The position numbers and the translations under genes are program-made. From positions 124,001-188,000 of the forward strand of contig NZ_CP054841.1 in assembly GCF_013363755.1 (NCBI RefSeq): a stretch of DNA of 64,000 nt, read 5' to 3'. The notes under the pieces were generated by a model, which was not told the DNA's origin, did not search any database, and saw nothing but the letters and a program-made list of their open reading frames with translations. Origin of the DNA: Comamonas antarctica. GTDB lineage: Bacteria; Pseudomonadota; Gammaproteobacteria; Burkholderiales; Burkholderiaceae_C. Below, piece by piece: positions 42,243-51,288 of the stretch (within the stretch, counting starts at the first letter, position 1; every line of letters begins with the position of its first letter).

Positions 42243-43718
42243 ATGACCTCATCTTCTTTTGACCTGACGATACGCAACGGCCGCATCAGCAATGCCGACG
42301 GCAGCTTCTCGGCCGACATCGGCGTGCGCGACGGCGTGATCGTCGAGATCGCGCCCAGCCTGCCCGCGGGCACGCGCGACGTCGACGCCAGCGGCCGCTG
42401 GGTGCTGCCCGGCGGCATCGACAGCCACTGCCATATCGAGCAGCTCTCGGGCATGGGCGTGATGTGCGCCGACGACTTCTACTCGGGCACGGTGTCCGCG
42501 GCGTTTGGCGGCACCACCACCATCTTGTCGTTCGCGGCCCAGCACCGCGGCGACAGCATTCCCGAGGTCGTCGCGGCCTACGCCAAGCGCGCGGCCGAGA
42601 AGGCGGTGATCGACTACGGCTTTCACCTGATCCTCACCAACCCCGACGAGACCGCGCTGCGCGAGCATCTGCCGCAGGTGATACGCGATGGCATCACCTC
42701 GCTCAAGGTCTACATGACCTACGACAAGCTCAAGCTCGACGATTACCAGCTGCTCGAGGTGATGGCCGTGGCCGGCGAGCAAGGCGCACTGGTCATGATG
42801 CACGCCGAGAACCACGACATGATCCGCTGGATCGCGCACCGGCTGCTCGAACGCGGCCACACCGCGCCCAAGTTCCATGCGGTGGCGCACGACCAGCTCG
42901 CCGAGTCGGAAGCCACGCACCGCGCGATTGCCCTGGCGCGTCTGGCCGATGTGCCGGTGCTGATCGTGCATGTCGCGGGCCGCGAGACCGTGGACGTGAT
43001 CCGCAATGCGCGCCGCCTGGGCGCCGCGGTATATGCCGAAAGCTGCCCGCAGTACCTGTTTCTCGAAGCCAGCGACAGCGACCTTCCCGGAGTCGAGGGC
43101 GCGAAGTTCTGCTGCAGCCCGCCGCCGCGCGACGCCGATTCGCAGGCCGCGGTCTGGGACGGCCTCAAGGATGGCACGCTGGGCGTGTACTCGTCCGACC
43201 ACGCGCCCTACCGCTTCGACGCGAGCGGCAAGCTGCCCAAGGGCGACGCCACGACCTTCAAGGAAATGGCCAATGGCGTGCCGGGCATCGAGCTGCGCCT
43301 GCCACTGCTGTTTTCCGAAGGCGTGATGGCCGGCCGCATCAGCATCGAGGAATTCGTCGCGCTCACCGCCACCAACCATGCGCACATGTACGGGCTGGCG
43401 CCGCGCAAGGGCGCGATTGCCGTGGGCGCCGATGCCGACCTGGTGCTGTGGAATCCCGAGCGCCGCGTCGAGGTCAGCGCCGCGATGCTGCATGACAACG
43501 TCGGCTACACGCCCTACGAGGGCCGCGTGCTGCAGGGCTGGCCCGAGACGGTGTTCAGCCGCGGCCGCTGCGTGGTGCAGGACAACCAGCTGCAGGTCGA
43601 GCGCGGCACGGGCCACTACCTTGCGCGCGGCCGGCCCGAACCGCTGGCCCGCCAGAGCGCGCCCTCGCCCGAGCGCGGCCGCTTGAGCGAACTCGTCGGG
43701 CTCAAGCGCCGCCACTGA
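42243..43718 (+). CDS. Dihydropyrimidinase / hydantoinase-like amidohydrolase
   Basis: A 491-residue zinc amidohydrolase that opens cyclic amides. Metal ligands are visible: H62-C-H64 in GIDSHCHIE, the carboxylated lysine in GITSLKVYMTY, His in VMMHAENHD and LIVHVAG, and Asp in SSDHAPYRFD. This is the dihydropyrimidinase/D-hydantoinase arrangement. It would hydrolyse a dihydropyrimidine or hydantoin to a carbamoyl acid in the cytoplasm. An N-carbamoylase is not present in the window, so the pathway is incomplete here. It precedes the ABC transporter genes. Confidence 0.92.
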   Translation: MTSSSFDLTIRNGRISNADGSFSADIGVRDGVIVEIAPSLPAGTRDVDASGRWVLPGGIDSHCHIEQLSGMGVMCADDFYSGTVSAAFGGTTTILSFAAQHRGDSIPEVVAAYAKRAAEKAVIDYGFHLILTNPDETALREHLPQVIRDGITSLKVYMTYDKLKLDDYQLLEVMAVAGEQGALVMMHAENHDMIRWIAHRLLERGHTAPKFHAVAHDQLAESEATHRAIALARLADVPVLIVHVAGRETVDVIRNARRLGAAVYAESCPQYLFLEASDSDLPGVEGAKFCCSPPPRDADSQAAVWDGLKDGTLGVYSSDHAPYRFDASGKLPKGDATTFKEMANGVPGIELRLPLLFSEGVMAGRISIEEFVALTATNHAHMYGLAPRKGAIAVGADADLVLWNPERRVEVSAAMLHDNVGYTPYEGRVLQGWPETVFSRGRCVVQDNQLQVERGTGHYLARGRPEPLARQSAPSPERGRLSELVGLKRRH

Positions 43719-43757
43719 CACCCCTCCCCTGTTTTTGATTCCTTCACGAGTTTCGCC

Positions 43758-44594
43758 ATGAAATCCACGCCCACCCGCATTTCCCTGTCGCTGCTGTGCC
43801 TTGCCAGCAGCGCCGCCCTGGCCCAGGCGCCGCTGCGCAGCGCCGTCGACGCCACCTTCGCGCCCCACGCCATGGCCAAGCTCGGCGGCGGCGTGCAGGG
43901 CTTCAACGTCGATCTCGGCGAGGAACTCGCCAAGCGCCTGGGCCGCAAGATCGAGATCGAGGGCGCCGAGTTCTCGGGCTTGGTGCCCGGCCTCAACAGC
44001 AAGCGCTATGACTTCCTGGTGGCGCCGGTCACGGTGACGCCCGAGCGCGCCAAATCGCTGCTGTTCACCGAAGGCTATCTCGACACCGACTACACCTTCC
44101 TCGGCACCAAGGCCGCGCCGGCCGTCACCCGGCTCGAGGATCTCAAGGGCAAGACCCTTGCCGTCAACAAGGGCTCGAACTACGAAGGCTGGGCGCGCGA
44201 CAACGCCGCCAGATACGGCTTCAAGTTCGATGTCTACGGCGCTAATGCCGATGCGGTGCAGGCCGTGCAATCGGGCCGCGCCGACTACAACCTGGCCGGC
44301 ACCACGGTGGTCGCCTGGGCCGCCAAGCAAAACCCGAATCTCAAGACCAGCTACACCATCAAGACCGGTCTGGTCTGGGCGCTGCCATTTCGCGCCGACG
44401 ACAAGGCCGGGCGCGACGCGGCCTCGAACGCGCTCAAGTGCATGAAGCAGGACGGCACCATTGCCAAGCTGGCCGTCAAGTGGTTCGGCTTCCAGCCCGG
44501 CGCCGACGACGCCGCGGTGAAGATCGCCCCCGGCACCGGCGTGCCCGGCACCGAAGGCTACGACGCCACCCCCGTGACGCCGAAGTGCGCCTGA
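43758..44594 (+). CDS. Polar amino-acid-type ABC transporter substrate-binding protein
   Basis: A 278-residue periplasmic binding protein of the family-3 type. Signal peptide: residues 1-23 ([15 protein letters not shown]). The mature part follows the HisJ/GlnH pattern, including [20 protein letters not shown] and [16 protein letters not shown]. Its stop overlaps the ATPase start (TGATG). It supplies ligand to the ABC permeases encoded next. The ligand is probably an amino acid-like or heterocyclic compound handled by the enzymes upstream. Confidence 0.93.
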   Translation: MKSTPTRISLSLLCLASSAALAQAPLRSAVDATFAPHAMAKLGGGVQGFNVDLGEELAKRLGRKIEIEGAEFSGLVPGLNSKRYDFLVAPVTVTPERAKSLLFTEGYLDTDYTFLGTKAAPAVTRLEDLKGKTLAVNKGSNYEGWARDNAARYGFKFDVYGANADAVQAVQSGRADYNLAGTTVVAWAAKQNPNLKTSYTIKTGLVWALPFRADDKAGRDAASNALKCMKQDGTIAKLAVKWFGFQPGADDAAVKIAPGTGVPGTEGYDATPVTPKCA

Positions 44595-45334
44595 TGGCCA
44601 TGCTGGAAATCTCCGGGCTGCACAAGTCCTATGGCAGCAACGTGGTGCTGCGCGGCGTGGACCTGAAGGTCAACGCCGGCGAGCTGGTCTGCGTGATCGG
44701 GCCATCGGGCTCGGGCAAGAGCACCATGCTGCGCTGTTGCAATCTGCTCGAAACCCCGACCGGCGGCTCCATCCTGGCCAACGGCCACCAGGTGACCTCG
44801 CCCACGGTGGACATCAACCGCCTGCGCCAGGACGTGGGCATGGTTTTTCAGCAATTCAACCTCTACCCGCACCTCACGGCGCTCGACAACGTGGCGCTTG
44901 CGCTGCGCAACGTGCAGCGTCGCTCCAAGGCCGAAGCCCAGGCGCTGGCGCAGCAGGCGCTCGAGCAGGTCGGCCTCGGGGCCAAGGCGCGCGCTTATCC
45001 CGGCGAACTCTCGGGCGGCCAGCAGCAGCGCGTGGGCATCGCACGCGCCGTGGCGCTCAAGCCGCAGGTGATCCTGTTTGACGAGCCCACCAGCGCGCTC
45101 GACCCCGAGCTGGTCGAAGACGTGCTCAACGTGATGCGCGACCTGCGCCAGCGCGGCATGACCATGCTGGTGGTCACGCACGAGATGGCGTTTGCGCATG
45201 CCGCGGCCGACCGCGTGGTGTTCATGGATGGCGGCGTCGTGGTCGAGCAGGGTACGGCCGCCGAGCTGTTCGAGCACCCGCGCGAGCCGCGCACGCAGAG
45301 CTTTCTCGCGCGCTACGGGAGCCAACGTCCATGA
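44594..45334 (+). CDS. Polar amino-acid-type ABC transporter ATP-binding protein
   Basis: A 246-residue ABC ATPase. Walker A is GPSGSGKST, the Q-loop [10 protein letters not shown], the signature LSGGQQQR and Walker [13 protein letters not shown], all canonical; the sequence resembles GlnQ/HisP. The ATG overlaps the binding-protein stop by one base, and the end overlaps the first permease start (ATGA). Confidence 0.95.
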   Translation: MAMLEISGLHKSYGSNVVLRGVDLKVNAGELVCVIGPSGSGKSTMLRCCNLLETPTGGSILANGHQVTSPTVDINRLRQDVGMVFQQFNLYPHLTALDNVALALRNVQRRSKAEAQALAQQALEQVGLGAKARAYPGELSGGQQQRVGIARAVALKPQVILFDEPTSALDPELVEDVLNVMRDLRQRGMTMLVVTHEMAFAHAAADRVVFMDGGVVVEQGTAAELFEHPREPRTQSFLARYGSQRP

Positions 45335-46011
45335 CGCTCGCAGACAGCGGTTTCCTGTTCACCTTCTTCAATCCGGAAGTCGCGCGCCAGTACTGGCCGG
45401 TCATTGCTTCCGGCGCGCTGGTGACGATAGGCGTCGGCCTGGCCGTGGTCGTCACCGGCACGCTGCTGGGCCTGCTGCTGGCACTGGTGCGCGCGCTGGG
45501 CCGGCGCGCGCTGGCGCTGCCCATCATCGCGTTTGCCGACATCATGCGTTCGCTGCCGCCGCTGGTGGTGCTGATCGTGCTGTATTTCGGGCTGCCCGCG
45601 CTGGGCCTGCCGCTGTCGGCGTTTGCCGTGACCTGGCTGTCGCTGTCGCTGGTGCTGGCCGCCTATGCCGAGGAAAGCATCTGGGCCGGCATCTCGGCCG
45701 TGCCCGGCGGCCAGCTCGAGGCCGCGCGCTCCACCGGCCTGCGCTGGCCCCAGGCCATGCGGCTGGTGGTGCTGCCGCAGGCGCTGCGCCGCGCGCTGCC
45801 GCCGCTCACCAACCGCGTGATCTCGATCACCAAGAACACCGCGCTGGGCTCGGTGGTGGCGCTCAACGAGATCCTCAACAACGCCCAGGGCGCGAGCAGC
45901 TACGCCGGCAACCCCACGCCGCTGATGATGGCCGCGGGCGCCTATCTGGTCGTGTTCCTGCCGCTGGTCGCGCTCTCGCGCTGGCTCGAACAACACTGGC
46001 AGCAGAGGTGA
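45331..46011 (+). CDS. Polar amino-acid-type ABC transporter permease
   Basis: A 226-residue permease with about five spans and the HisM-type EAA loop ([25 protein letters not shown] region). It pairs with the next gene product to form the heteromeric channel. Starts inside the ATPase stop (ATGA). Confidence 0.94.
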   Translation: MTLADSGFLFTFFNPEVARQYWPVIASGALVTIGVGLAVVVTGTLLGLLLALVRALGRRALALPIIAFADIMRSLPPLVVLIVLYFGLPALGLPLSAFAVTWLSLSLVLAAYAEESIWAGISAVPGGQLEAARSTGLRWPQAMRLVVLPQALRRALPPLTNRVISITKNTALGSVVALNEILNNAQGASSYAGNPTPLMMAAGAYLVVFLPLVALSRWLEQHWQQR

Positions 46012-46014
46012 GCC

Positions 46015-46686
46015 GTGGAAAGCCTGATACAGAACTTCTTCAACCTCGAGGTCTACGCGCAGGTGTTTCCGCACCTGCTGAACGGCCTGTGGACCACGAT
46101 CTGGCTGTCGGCGCTGGTGATTCCGCTGGGCGCGGCCGCGGGCCTGGCGCTGGCCCTGGCCCTGACGCAGTCGCGCCGGCGCTGGCTGCGCTGGAGCCTG
46201 ATTGGCTATATCGACTTCTTTCGCGCGTTCCCGCCGCTGGTGCTGCTGATCCTGATTTACTTCGGCGGCCCGTTCCTGGGCCTGGAGCTGGGCAAGGTCG
46301 CCGCGGTGGCGCTGGCTTTCGTGCTCAACAACGCGAGCTACTACGCCGAGGTGTTCCGCGCCGGGCTCGAAGGCGTGGCGCGCGGCCAGATGGAAGCCGC
46401 GCGCTCGACCGGGCTCACGCGCGCCCAGGCCGTGCGGCTGGTGCTGATTCCGCAGGCCGTGCGCAACGTGCTGCCCGATCTGGTCGGCAACAGCATCGAG
46501 GTCGTCAAGCTGACCAGCATTGCCAGCGTGGTGGCCATGCCCGAGCTGCTGCGCGCCGCGCGCGATGCGCAGTCGCTGGTCTACAACCCCTCGCCGGTGA
46601 TGCTGGCGGCGCTGATGTACCTCGCGCTGCTGTGGCCGCTGACGCGCTGGCTCGGCCGGCTCGAACACCGCCGCGCCAGCCGCTGA
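46015..46686 (+). CDS. Polar amino-acid-type ABC transporter permease
   Basis: A 223-residue second permease of the HisQ/HisM family, with EAA loop [20 protein letters not shown] and about five membrane spans. It starts at GTG (46015), with GAGGTGAG upstream, four bases after the previous stop. It completes the importer: a binding protein, ATPase and two permeases. Confidence 0.93.
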   Translation: MESLIQNFFNLEVYAQVFPHLLNGLWTTIWLSALVIPLGAAAGLALALALTQSRRRWLRWSLIGYIDFFRAFPPLVLLILIYFGGPFLGLELGKVAAVALAFVLNNASYYAEVFRAGLEGVARGQMEAARSTGLTRAQAVRLVLIPQAVRNVLPDLVGNSIEVVKLTSIASVVAMPELLRAARDAQSLVYNPSPVMLAALMYLALLWPLTRWLGRLEHRRASR

Positions 46687-46721
46687 ACCCGTTCCCGAAA
46701 CCGTCGCACCAAAGGAAACCG

Positions 46722-47663
46722 ATGTACCCCGAAAAGATCAGCGAGACGTCCAAGGGCGTCTACATCATTGCCGCCACGCCGTTCACCGACAGCGGCGAAC
46801 TCGACCTCGACAGCTGCGACAGCCTGACCGACTTCTACCTCGACAAGGGCGTGACGGGCTTCACCATCCTCGGCATGATGGGCGAGGCGCCCAAGCTCAC
46901 CGAAGCGGAAACGCTGGCGGTGATGGACCGCGTGCTGGGACGCATCGATGGCCGCGTGCCGGTGGTGGTGGGCGTGAGCCATGCCTCGAACCGCCATGTC
47001 GAGCGCCTGGCGAAAACCGCCATGGACCAGGGCGCGGCCGGCGTGATGCTGGCGCCGGTCGCCAACCTCAAGACCGACGAGCAGGTCTACCACTACTTCG
47101 CGACCATGGCCAGGCTGCTGGGCCCGGACATCCCGATCTGCCTGCAGGACTTTCCGCAGGTCACGGGCGTGCACATGTCGGTGGGCGTGATCCTGCAGCT
47201 GATCGACGACTTCCCGCAGGTGGTGATGCTCAAGCACGAGGACTTTCCCGGCATGCGCAAGCTCAGCGAACTGCGCACGCAAAGCGCCGATGCGGGCCGC
47301 CGGCGCATCAGCATCCTGGTGGGCAATGGCGGCCTGTTCCTGCCGCAGGAAATGCTGCGCGGCGCCGACGGCGCCATGACCGGCTTTGCCTATCCCGAGA
47401 TGCTGGTGCAGGCCTGCGCGCTGTTCGACCAGGGCCGCGCCGACGAAGCCGAGGACCTCTACAACCTCTACCTGCCGCTGCTGCGCCATGAATTCCAGTA
47501 CGGCCTGGGCCTGGCGCTGCGCAAGGAAACGCTGCGGCGCCGCGGCGCGATCCGCTCGGCCTATGTGCGCCGTCCGGGCCCGGTGCTGGGCGCCATCGAC
47601 ATGGCCGAACTGGGCCGGCTCATCGAGCGCCAGGCCCAGGCGCTGCGCGAACGCGGCCTCTGA
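46722..47663 (+). CDS. DapA-family (dihydrodipicolinate synthase/aldolase) protein
   Basis: A 313-residue class I aldolase of the DapA/NAL family, a TIM barrel. GMMGEAPKL corresponds to the GTTGE carboxylate loop, and VVMLKHEDFPG holds the Schiff-base lysine. The usual catalytic tyrosine in YNxPxRT is replaced: CLQDFPQVTG stands there, so the mechanism may differ. These enzymes make or cleave pyruvate-containing aldols. AAAGGAA lies before the ATG. Position after the transporter suggests it cleaves a catabolite of the imported compound. Confidence 0.9.
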   Translation: MYPEKISETSKGVYIIAATPFTDSGELDLDSCDSLTDFYLDKGVTGFTILGMMGEAPKLTEAETLAVMDRVLGRIDGRVPVVVGVSHASNRHVERLAKTAMDQGAAGVMLAPVANLKTDEQVYHYFATMARLLGPDIPICLQDFPQVTGVHMSVGVILQLIDDFPQVVMLKHEDFPGMRKLSELRTQSADAGRRRISILVGNGGLFLPQEMLRGADGAMTGFAYPEMLVQACALFDQGRADEAEDLYNLYLPLLRHEFQYGLGLALRKETLRRRGAIRSAYVRRPGPVLGAIDMAELGRLIERQAQALRERGL

Positions 47664-47700
47664 AGCCGCAAGGGCCGGCCATCGCACCTGGTCGGCCCCA

Positions 47701-47812
47701 CCGTTCGTGCGGAGCCCCCACCGTTCATGCTGGGCCCCCACCGTTCGTGCTGAGCCCCCACCGTTCGTGCTGAGCCCAAACCGTTCGTGCTGAGCTTGTC
47801 GAAGCATGAACG
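47701..47812. repeat. Five-unit tandem repeat of 20 bp ending in a REP-like element
   Basis: Five consecutive 20-bp units start at 47701, 47721, 47741, 47761 and 47781. Consensus is CCGTTCGTGCTGAGCCCCCA; the third and fourth units are closest and the last runs into the full element (TGAGCTTGTCGAAGCATGAACG). This shows tandem growth of the 5' half of the window-wide REP-like repeat. No open gene is disrupted. The gap continues to 47888. Confidence 0.85.
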
Positions 47813-47888
47813 TCCCGCGCGAAAAATGAGCTCCCCCACCAAGATCCCCCACCCCAGCGCCTGCCGGCTGGCGAATCCAGGAGTTACC

Positions 47889-48875
47889 ATGCACCGCCGC
47901 GACTTTCTGCAAGCTTCCAGCGCCGCCACTTTCGCCGCCACGCTGCCGGCCCGGGCCCAGGCCTGGCCGGCGCGCACCCTGCGCCTGGTCGTGCCGTTTC
48001 CTCCGGGCGGGCCGGTCGACAGCTTTGCGCGCTTCTATGCCGAGGCGCTGGGCAAGCAGCTGGGCCAGACCGTGATCGTCGAGAACAAGGGCGGTGCCTC
48101 GGGCACGCTGGGCAGCCTTGATGTGAAAAACAGTGCTGCCGACGGCTACAGCCTGCTGTTTGCGACCGCCTCGACGCATGCGCTCTACAACCTCACCGAA
48201 GCCCGGCCGCGCTACAGCGCCGCCGACGACTTCGACTACATCGCCGTGCTGGGCGGCGCGCCGGTGGCGTTTGCGGTCGGCCCATCGATGCCCAAGACGC
48301 TCAAGTCCCTGGTGATTGCGGCCAAACACAACCCGGGCAAATACAACTACGGCTCGCCCGGCACCGGCACGCTGATGCATGTCGCGGTCGAGCGCTTCAA
48401 GCAGCTGACCGGCGCGCCGCTGCTGCATATCCCCTACAAGGGCACGGGCCCGGCCATGCAGGACCTGATGGGCGGCGCCATCGAGATGGCGGTCGGCACG
48501 CTGGGCGTGATGCTGCCCTTCCACCGCAGCGGGCGCATGCATATCGTTGGCGTGGCAACGGCGCAGCGCCTCACGCTCGCTGCCGACATTCCCACCATTG
48601 CCGAATCCGCCGAGCTCGCCGCGCCCTTCGAGGCCAGCCTGTGGAATGTGGTGGCCGTGCCGCGCGGCACGCCCGCGGCAGTGAAAAAGGCGCTGGCCGA
48701 CGCCACGCGCGTGGTGATGGGCACGCCGGCCATGGCCGCCACGCTGGCCGAACAGGGCATCTTTGCCGATCTGCATATCGGCGACGCCGCAGCTTCGGCG
48801 TATGTGAAGGCCGAAGCGGCCAAGTGGAAGCCGGTGGTGGCGCAGCTGGGCGGCGCGGGCGCCATCGGGCAGTGA
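47889..48875 (+). CDS. Bug/TctC family tripartite tricarboxylate receptor protein
   Basis: A 328-residue periplasmic receptor. The leader HRRDFLQASSAATFAAT carries a twin-arginine motif. The mature part has RTLRLVVPFPPGGPVDSFAR, VIVENKGGASG, NYGSPGTGTLMH and PYKGTGPA, all Bug markers. CAGGAG precedes the ATG at 47889. It follows the aldolase and the tandem repeat array and could belong to the same island, or be independent. No TctAB genes are near. Confidence 0.92.
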   Translation: MHRRDFLQASSAATFAATLPARAQAWPARTLRLVVPFPPGGPVDSFARFYAEALGKQLGQTVIVENKGGASGTLGSLDVKNSAADGYSLLFATASTHALYNLTEARPRYSAADDFDYIAVLGGAPVAFAVGPSMPKTLKSLVIAAKHNPGKYNYGSPGTGTLMHVAVERFKQLTGAPLLHIPYKGTGPAMQDLMGGAIEMAVGTLGVMLPFHRSGRMHIVGVATAQRLTLAADIPTIAESAELAAPFEASLWNVVAVPRGTPAAVKKALADATRVVMGTPAMAATLAEQGIFADLHIGDAAASAYVKAEAAKWKPVVAQLGGAGAIGQ

Positions 48876-48904
48876 ACCAGCCGGGCAGCCCTGCCCTGCC
48901 GAGC

Positions 48905-50110
48905 TCACGCGATGGCCGTCACGCCCTTGCGCACCGGCAGGCGCGCGGTGAAACAGGTGCCGGCCTCGGCGGACGAGCTGACATGCAAGGTGCCGTCGTG
49001 CGCTTTCACGATCATCGCGCAGATATGCAGGCCCAGCCCCAGGCCGCCGCCGGGCTTGCTTTCCGCGGGGCGCCAGTAGGGCTCGAAGATTCTCGCCAGG
49101 CATGACGGGGCAATGGGGGTGCCGGCATTGCACACCGACAGCTCCAGCCAGTTGCCGTCCACCTTCGCATTCACCGTCACGGCCTGGGCGGGGTCGCCAT
49201 AAGCCAGGGCGTTGCCCAGCAGATTCGACACCAGTTGCTGCACCCGGCCCAGATCGCACTCCACCGCCTCGCCGACAGCGTAGTTCTCGATGATGTTCCA
49301 CGCGGCATGGGAGTCCCTGAGCTCTGCGACCACTTCCCTCAACCGGGGCTCGAGATCGGTGAGCGGCACGATGTCGACGCCCATGCCGGAGCCCATGCGG
49401 CCGCGCGCCAGATCCAGCACATCGTCGATGAGCCGCGCCATGCGCCGCGCATTGGCGCGCAATCGGGCGCCGTACTTCAGCATCTCCGCGTCCTGGCGCC
49501 GCAGCATGGTTTCGCTGATCGCCCGCATGGACGCCACCGGGTTGCGCAGGTCGTGGCCGAGCACGGCAATGAACTGGTCGCGCAGTTCGGTGGCCTGGCG
49601 CGAGTCGTGCAAGGCCTTCTCGGTTTCCTCGTGCCGCTGCTCGAGCACCAGCTGCCGCCCGATCAGCTCGGCAAAGTTCTGGAACATGCCTATGGTCTTG
49701 GCATCCGACACCATGTTCGGACTGGGATCGATCGCACACAGGTTGCCAAAGTAGCTGCCGTCCGGCCGGATGATGGGCACCGAGATATAGCTCTGGATGT
49801 TGTAGATGCGCGGAGTGTGGTGGTCGCGGTAACGCGCGTCCTCGCTGGCATGGTCGAAAGACACGGGCATGCCTGCGGCCCGCGACTCCTTGCACAGCGT
49901 GGTGTGCACATCGAGCTGGCCACCTGGCAGCAGGCCGAACGCGATGTGGTCCTCTACCGCGCAGGCCGTCCAGGTGCCATCGGTGACACGCGCCACGGCC
50001 GCAAAGCGCATGCCGGTGTTGTCGCAGATGATGCGCAGGATCGAAGGCACGGCACTGATACGGGCCACCGCGGCTACATCGTGCGCAATGGATTCGGGCA
50101 AATCATTCAC
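48905..50110 (-). CDS. GAF-domain sensor histidine kinase
   Basis: A 401-residue cytoplasmic histidine kinase. The GAF domain covers about residues 20-155 (SYISVPIIRPDGSYFGNLCAID). The phosphoacceptor is His186 in FIAVLGHDLRNPV, and the ATPase domain shows NLLGNALAYG and GGGLGLGLHI. There is no membrane span, so it senses an internal signal. I choose the GTG at 50110 (GGAG five bases upstream) over an ATG at 50128. No response regulator is adjacent. It is divergent from the sigma-54-driven ABC operon. Confidence 0.88.
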   Translation of the reverse strand: MNDLPESIAHDVAAVARISAVPSILRIICDNTGMRFAAVARVTDGTWTACAVEDHIAFGLLPGGQLDVHTTLCKESRAAGMPVSFDHASEDARYRDHHTPRIYNIQSYISVPIIRPDGSYFGNLCAIDPSPNMVSDAKTIGMFQNFAELIGRQLVLEQRHEETEKALHDSRQATELRDQFIAVLGHDLRNPVASMRAISETMLRRQDAEMLKYGARLRANARRMARLIDDVLDLARGRMGSGMGVDIVPLTDLEPRLREVVAELRDSHAAWNIIENYAVGEAVECDLGRVQQLVSNLLGNALAYGDPAQAVTVNAKVDGNWLELSVCNAGTPIAPSCLARIFEPYWRPAESKPGGGLGLGLHICAMIVKAHDGTLHVSSSAEAGTCFTARLPVRKGVTAIA

Positions 50111-50406
50111 TAAAGCTCCAGGGGCCATCCAAGGCCGGGGTCAGGGTCACAGTCCGGCGGCCCTTCGGCCTGCGTCGGGTTCGCCCCCATGGCTGGACCA
50201 TGGATGCAGCCAGCCCCCGATCGTAGAGCAATCGGCGCTGTCCTGCACAGTCCCGCGCGCATGGCCGGCAGACCGCCACCAAGCCCGGCTGCCCGGTCTG
50301 GTGCCCAGTGCCGCACAAGTGCACCATCGGGGATGTGCCCGAAGCTGCATTTGCGCGCTGTTGGTGCGGCGGCACAGCAGACCGGCGGCATTTATTTGGA
50401 AAAAGC
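50111..50406. other. Upstream region before the sigma-54 promoter
   Basis: This 296-bp stretch has no gene. It contains GTGCACCATCG near 50320, which resembles half of an NtrC site (TGCACC), and a second GGTGCG element near 50363, so an enhancer for the sigma-54 promoter at 50407 is plausible here. I cannot place exact boundaries. Confidence 0.35.
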
Positions 50407-50422
50407 TGGCACACCACTTGCT
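50407..50422 (+). promoter_or_regulatory. Sigma-54 (RpoN) -24/-12 promoter
   Basis: TGGCACACCACTTGCT matches the sigma-54 consensus TGGCAC-N5-TTGCW exactly, with GG and GC separated by ten bases. It lies 50 bp before the first gene of the ABC/amidase operon, so transcription would start near 50434. It predicts activation by an enhancer protein such as NtrC under nitrogen limitation. Confidence 0.85.
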
Positions 50423-50471
50423 GATACCTGCCCGGAACGATTGTGAATCTGACGTTTATCCGGGAGAGCAC

Positions 50472-51284
50472 ATGGAAATTCTGGAGCAGCATCCGGCAGT
50501 TGCCGACGCGCAAGTGGCCTTCTCCTTGCAGAAAGTGAAAAAGACTTTCGAAGATGCCGAAGGCAACGAAGTCGAAGTCATCAGGGATATCACCCTGGAA
50601 GTCCGCGAAGCGGAATTCATCAGCATCGTCGGGCCCAGCGGCTGCGGCAAAACCACGATGTTCAACATCATCTCCAATCTGCTGGCACCCAGCAGTGGCG
50701 AGATCGTCCACCGCAAGATGAACTACAAGCGCGTGGGCACGAATATCGGCTACATGCTGCAGCGCGACCTGCTGTTCCCGTGGCGCACGATTCTGGAGAA
50801 TGTGGTGCTGGGCCTGGAAATCGAAGGCATACCCAGCGATATCCGCAAGAAGAAGGCGCTCGAATATCTGCACAAATACGGGCTCGCGGATTTCGCCAAC
50901 GCCTATCCGCATACCTTGTCGGGTGGCATGCGCCAGCGCGTGGCGTTGATTCGGACGCTGATCACCGACCCCGACATCATTTTGCTCGACGAACCGTTTT
51001 CGGCACTCGATTACCAGACGCGCCTGGTGCTCGAAGAGGAGATCGTGTCGATATTGCGCGAGTCGGGCAAAACCGTGGTGCTGATCACCCACGATATCGG
51101 CGAAGCGATTGCAATGTCGGACCGCGTGGCGGTCATGACCCAGCGCCCGACTTCGGTCAAGAAAATCTACGACATCGGCCTGGCGCGCGAACACGCCTCC
51201 TGCCTCAAGGCACGCAACGACCCGCGGTACTCGAAGTTCTTCGATGCCATCTGGGCCGACCTCGATATACAGATTGGACGGTAA
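50472..51284 (+). CDS. ABC transporter ATP-binding protein (nitrate/taurine/sulfonate type)
   Basis: A 270-residue ATPase of the SsuB/TauB/NrtD group. Walker A is GPSGCGKTT; the Q-loop is MLQRDLLFPWRT; the signature is LSGGMRQR; and Walker B is IILLDEPFSALD. GGGAGAG lies before the ATG. It is first in the sigma-54 operon of ATPase, permease, binding protein and amidase, so the imported nitrogen compound is probably an amide or amine. Confidence 0.93.
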   Translation: MEILEQHPAVADAQVAFSLQKVKKTFEDAEGNEVEVIRDITLEVREAEFISIVGPSGCGKTTMFNIISNLLAPSSGEIVHRKMNYKRVGTNIGYMLQRDLLFPWRTILENVVLGLEIEGIPSDIRKKKALEYLHKYGLADFANAYPHTLSGGMRQRVALIRTLITDPDIILLDEPFSALDYQTRLVLEEEIVSILRESGKTVVLITHDIGEAIAMSDRVAVMTQRPTSVKKIYDIGLAREHASCLKARNDPRYSKFFDAIWADLDIQIGR

Positions 51285-51288
51285 CGCG

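Noticed and set aside
47701..47800. CRISPR array
   Set aside because: Repeat units are directly contiguous with no spacers, and no cas genes are seen.
46581..49895. Very long open minus-strand frame (over 1100 codons) across the aldolase, Bug receptor and kinase genes
   Set aside because: It is antisense to genes with clear motifs and has low-complexity Arg/His/Gln-rich translation, typical of shadows in GC-rich coding DNA.
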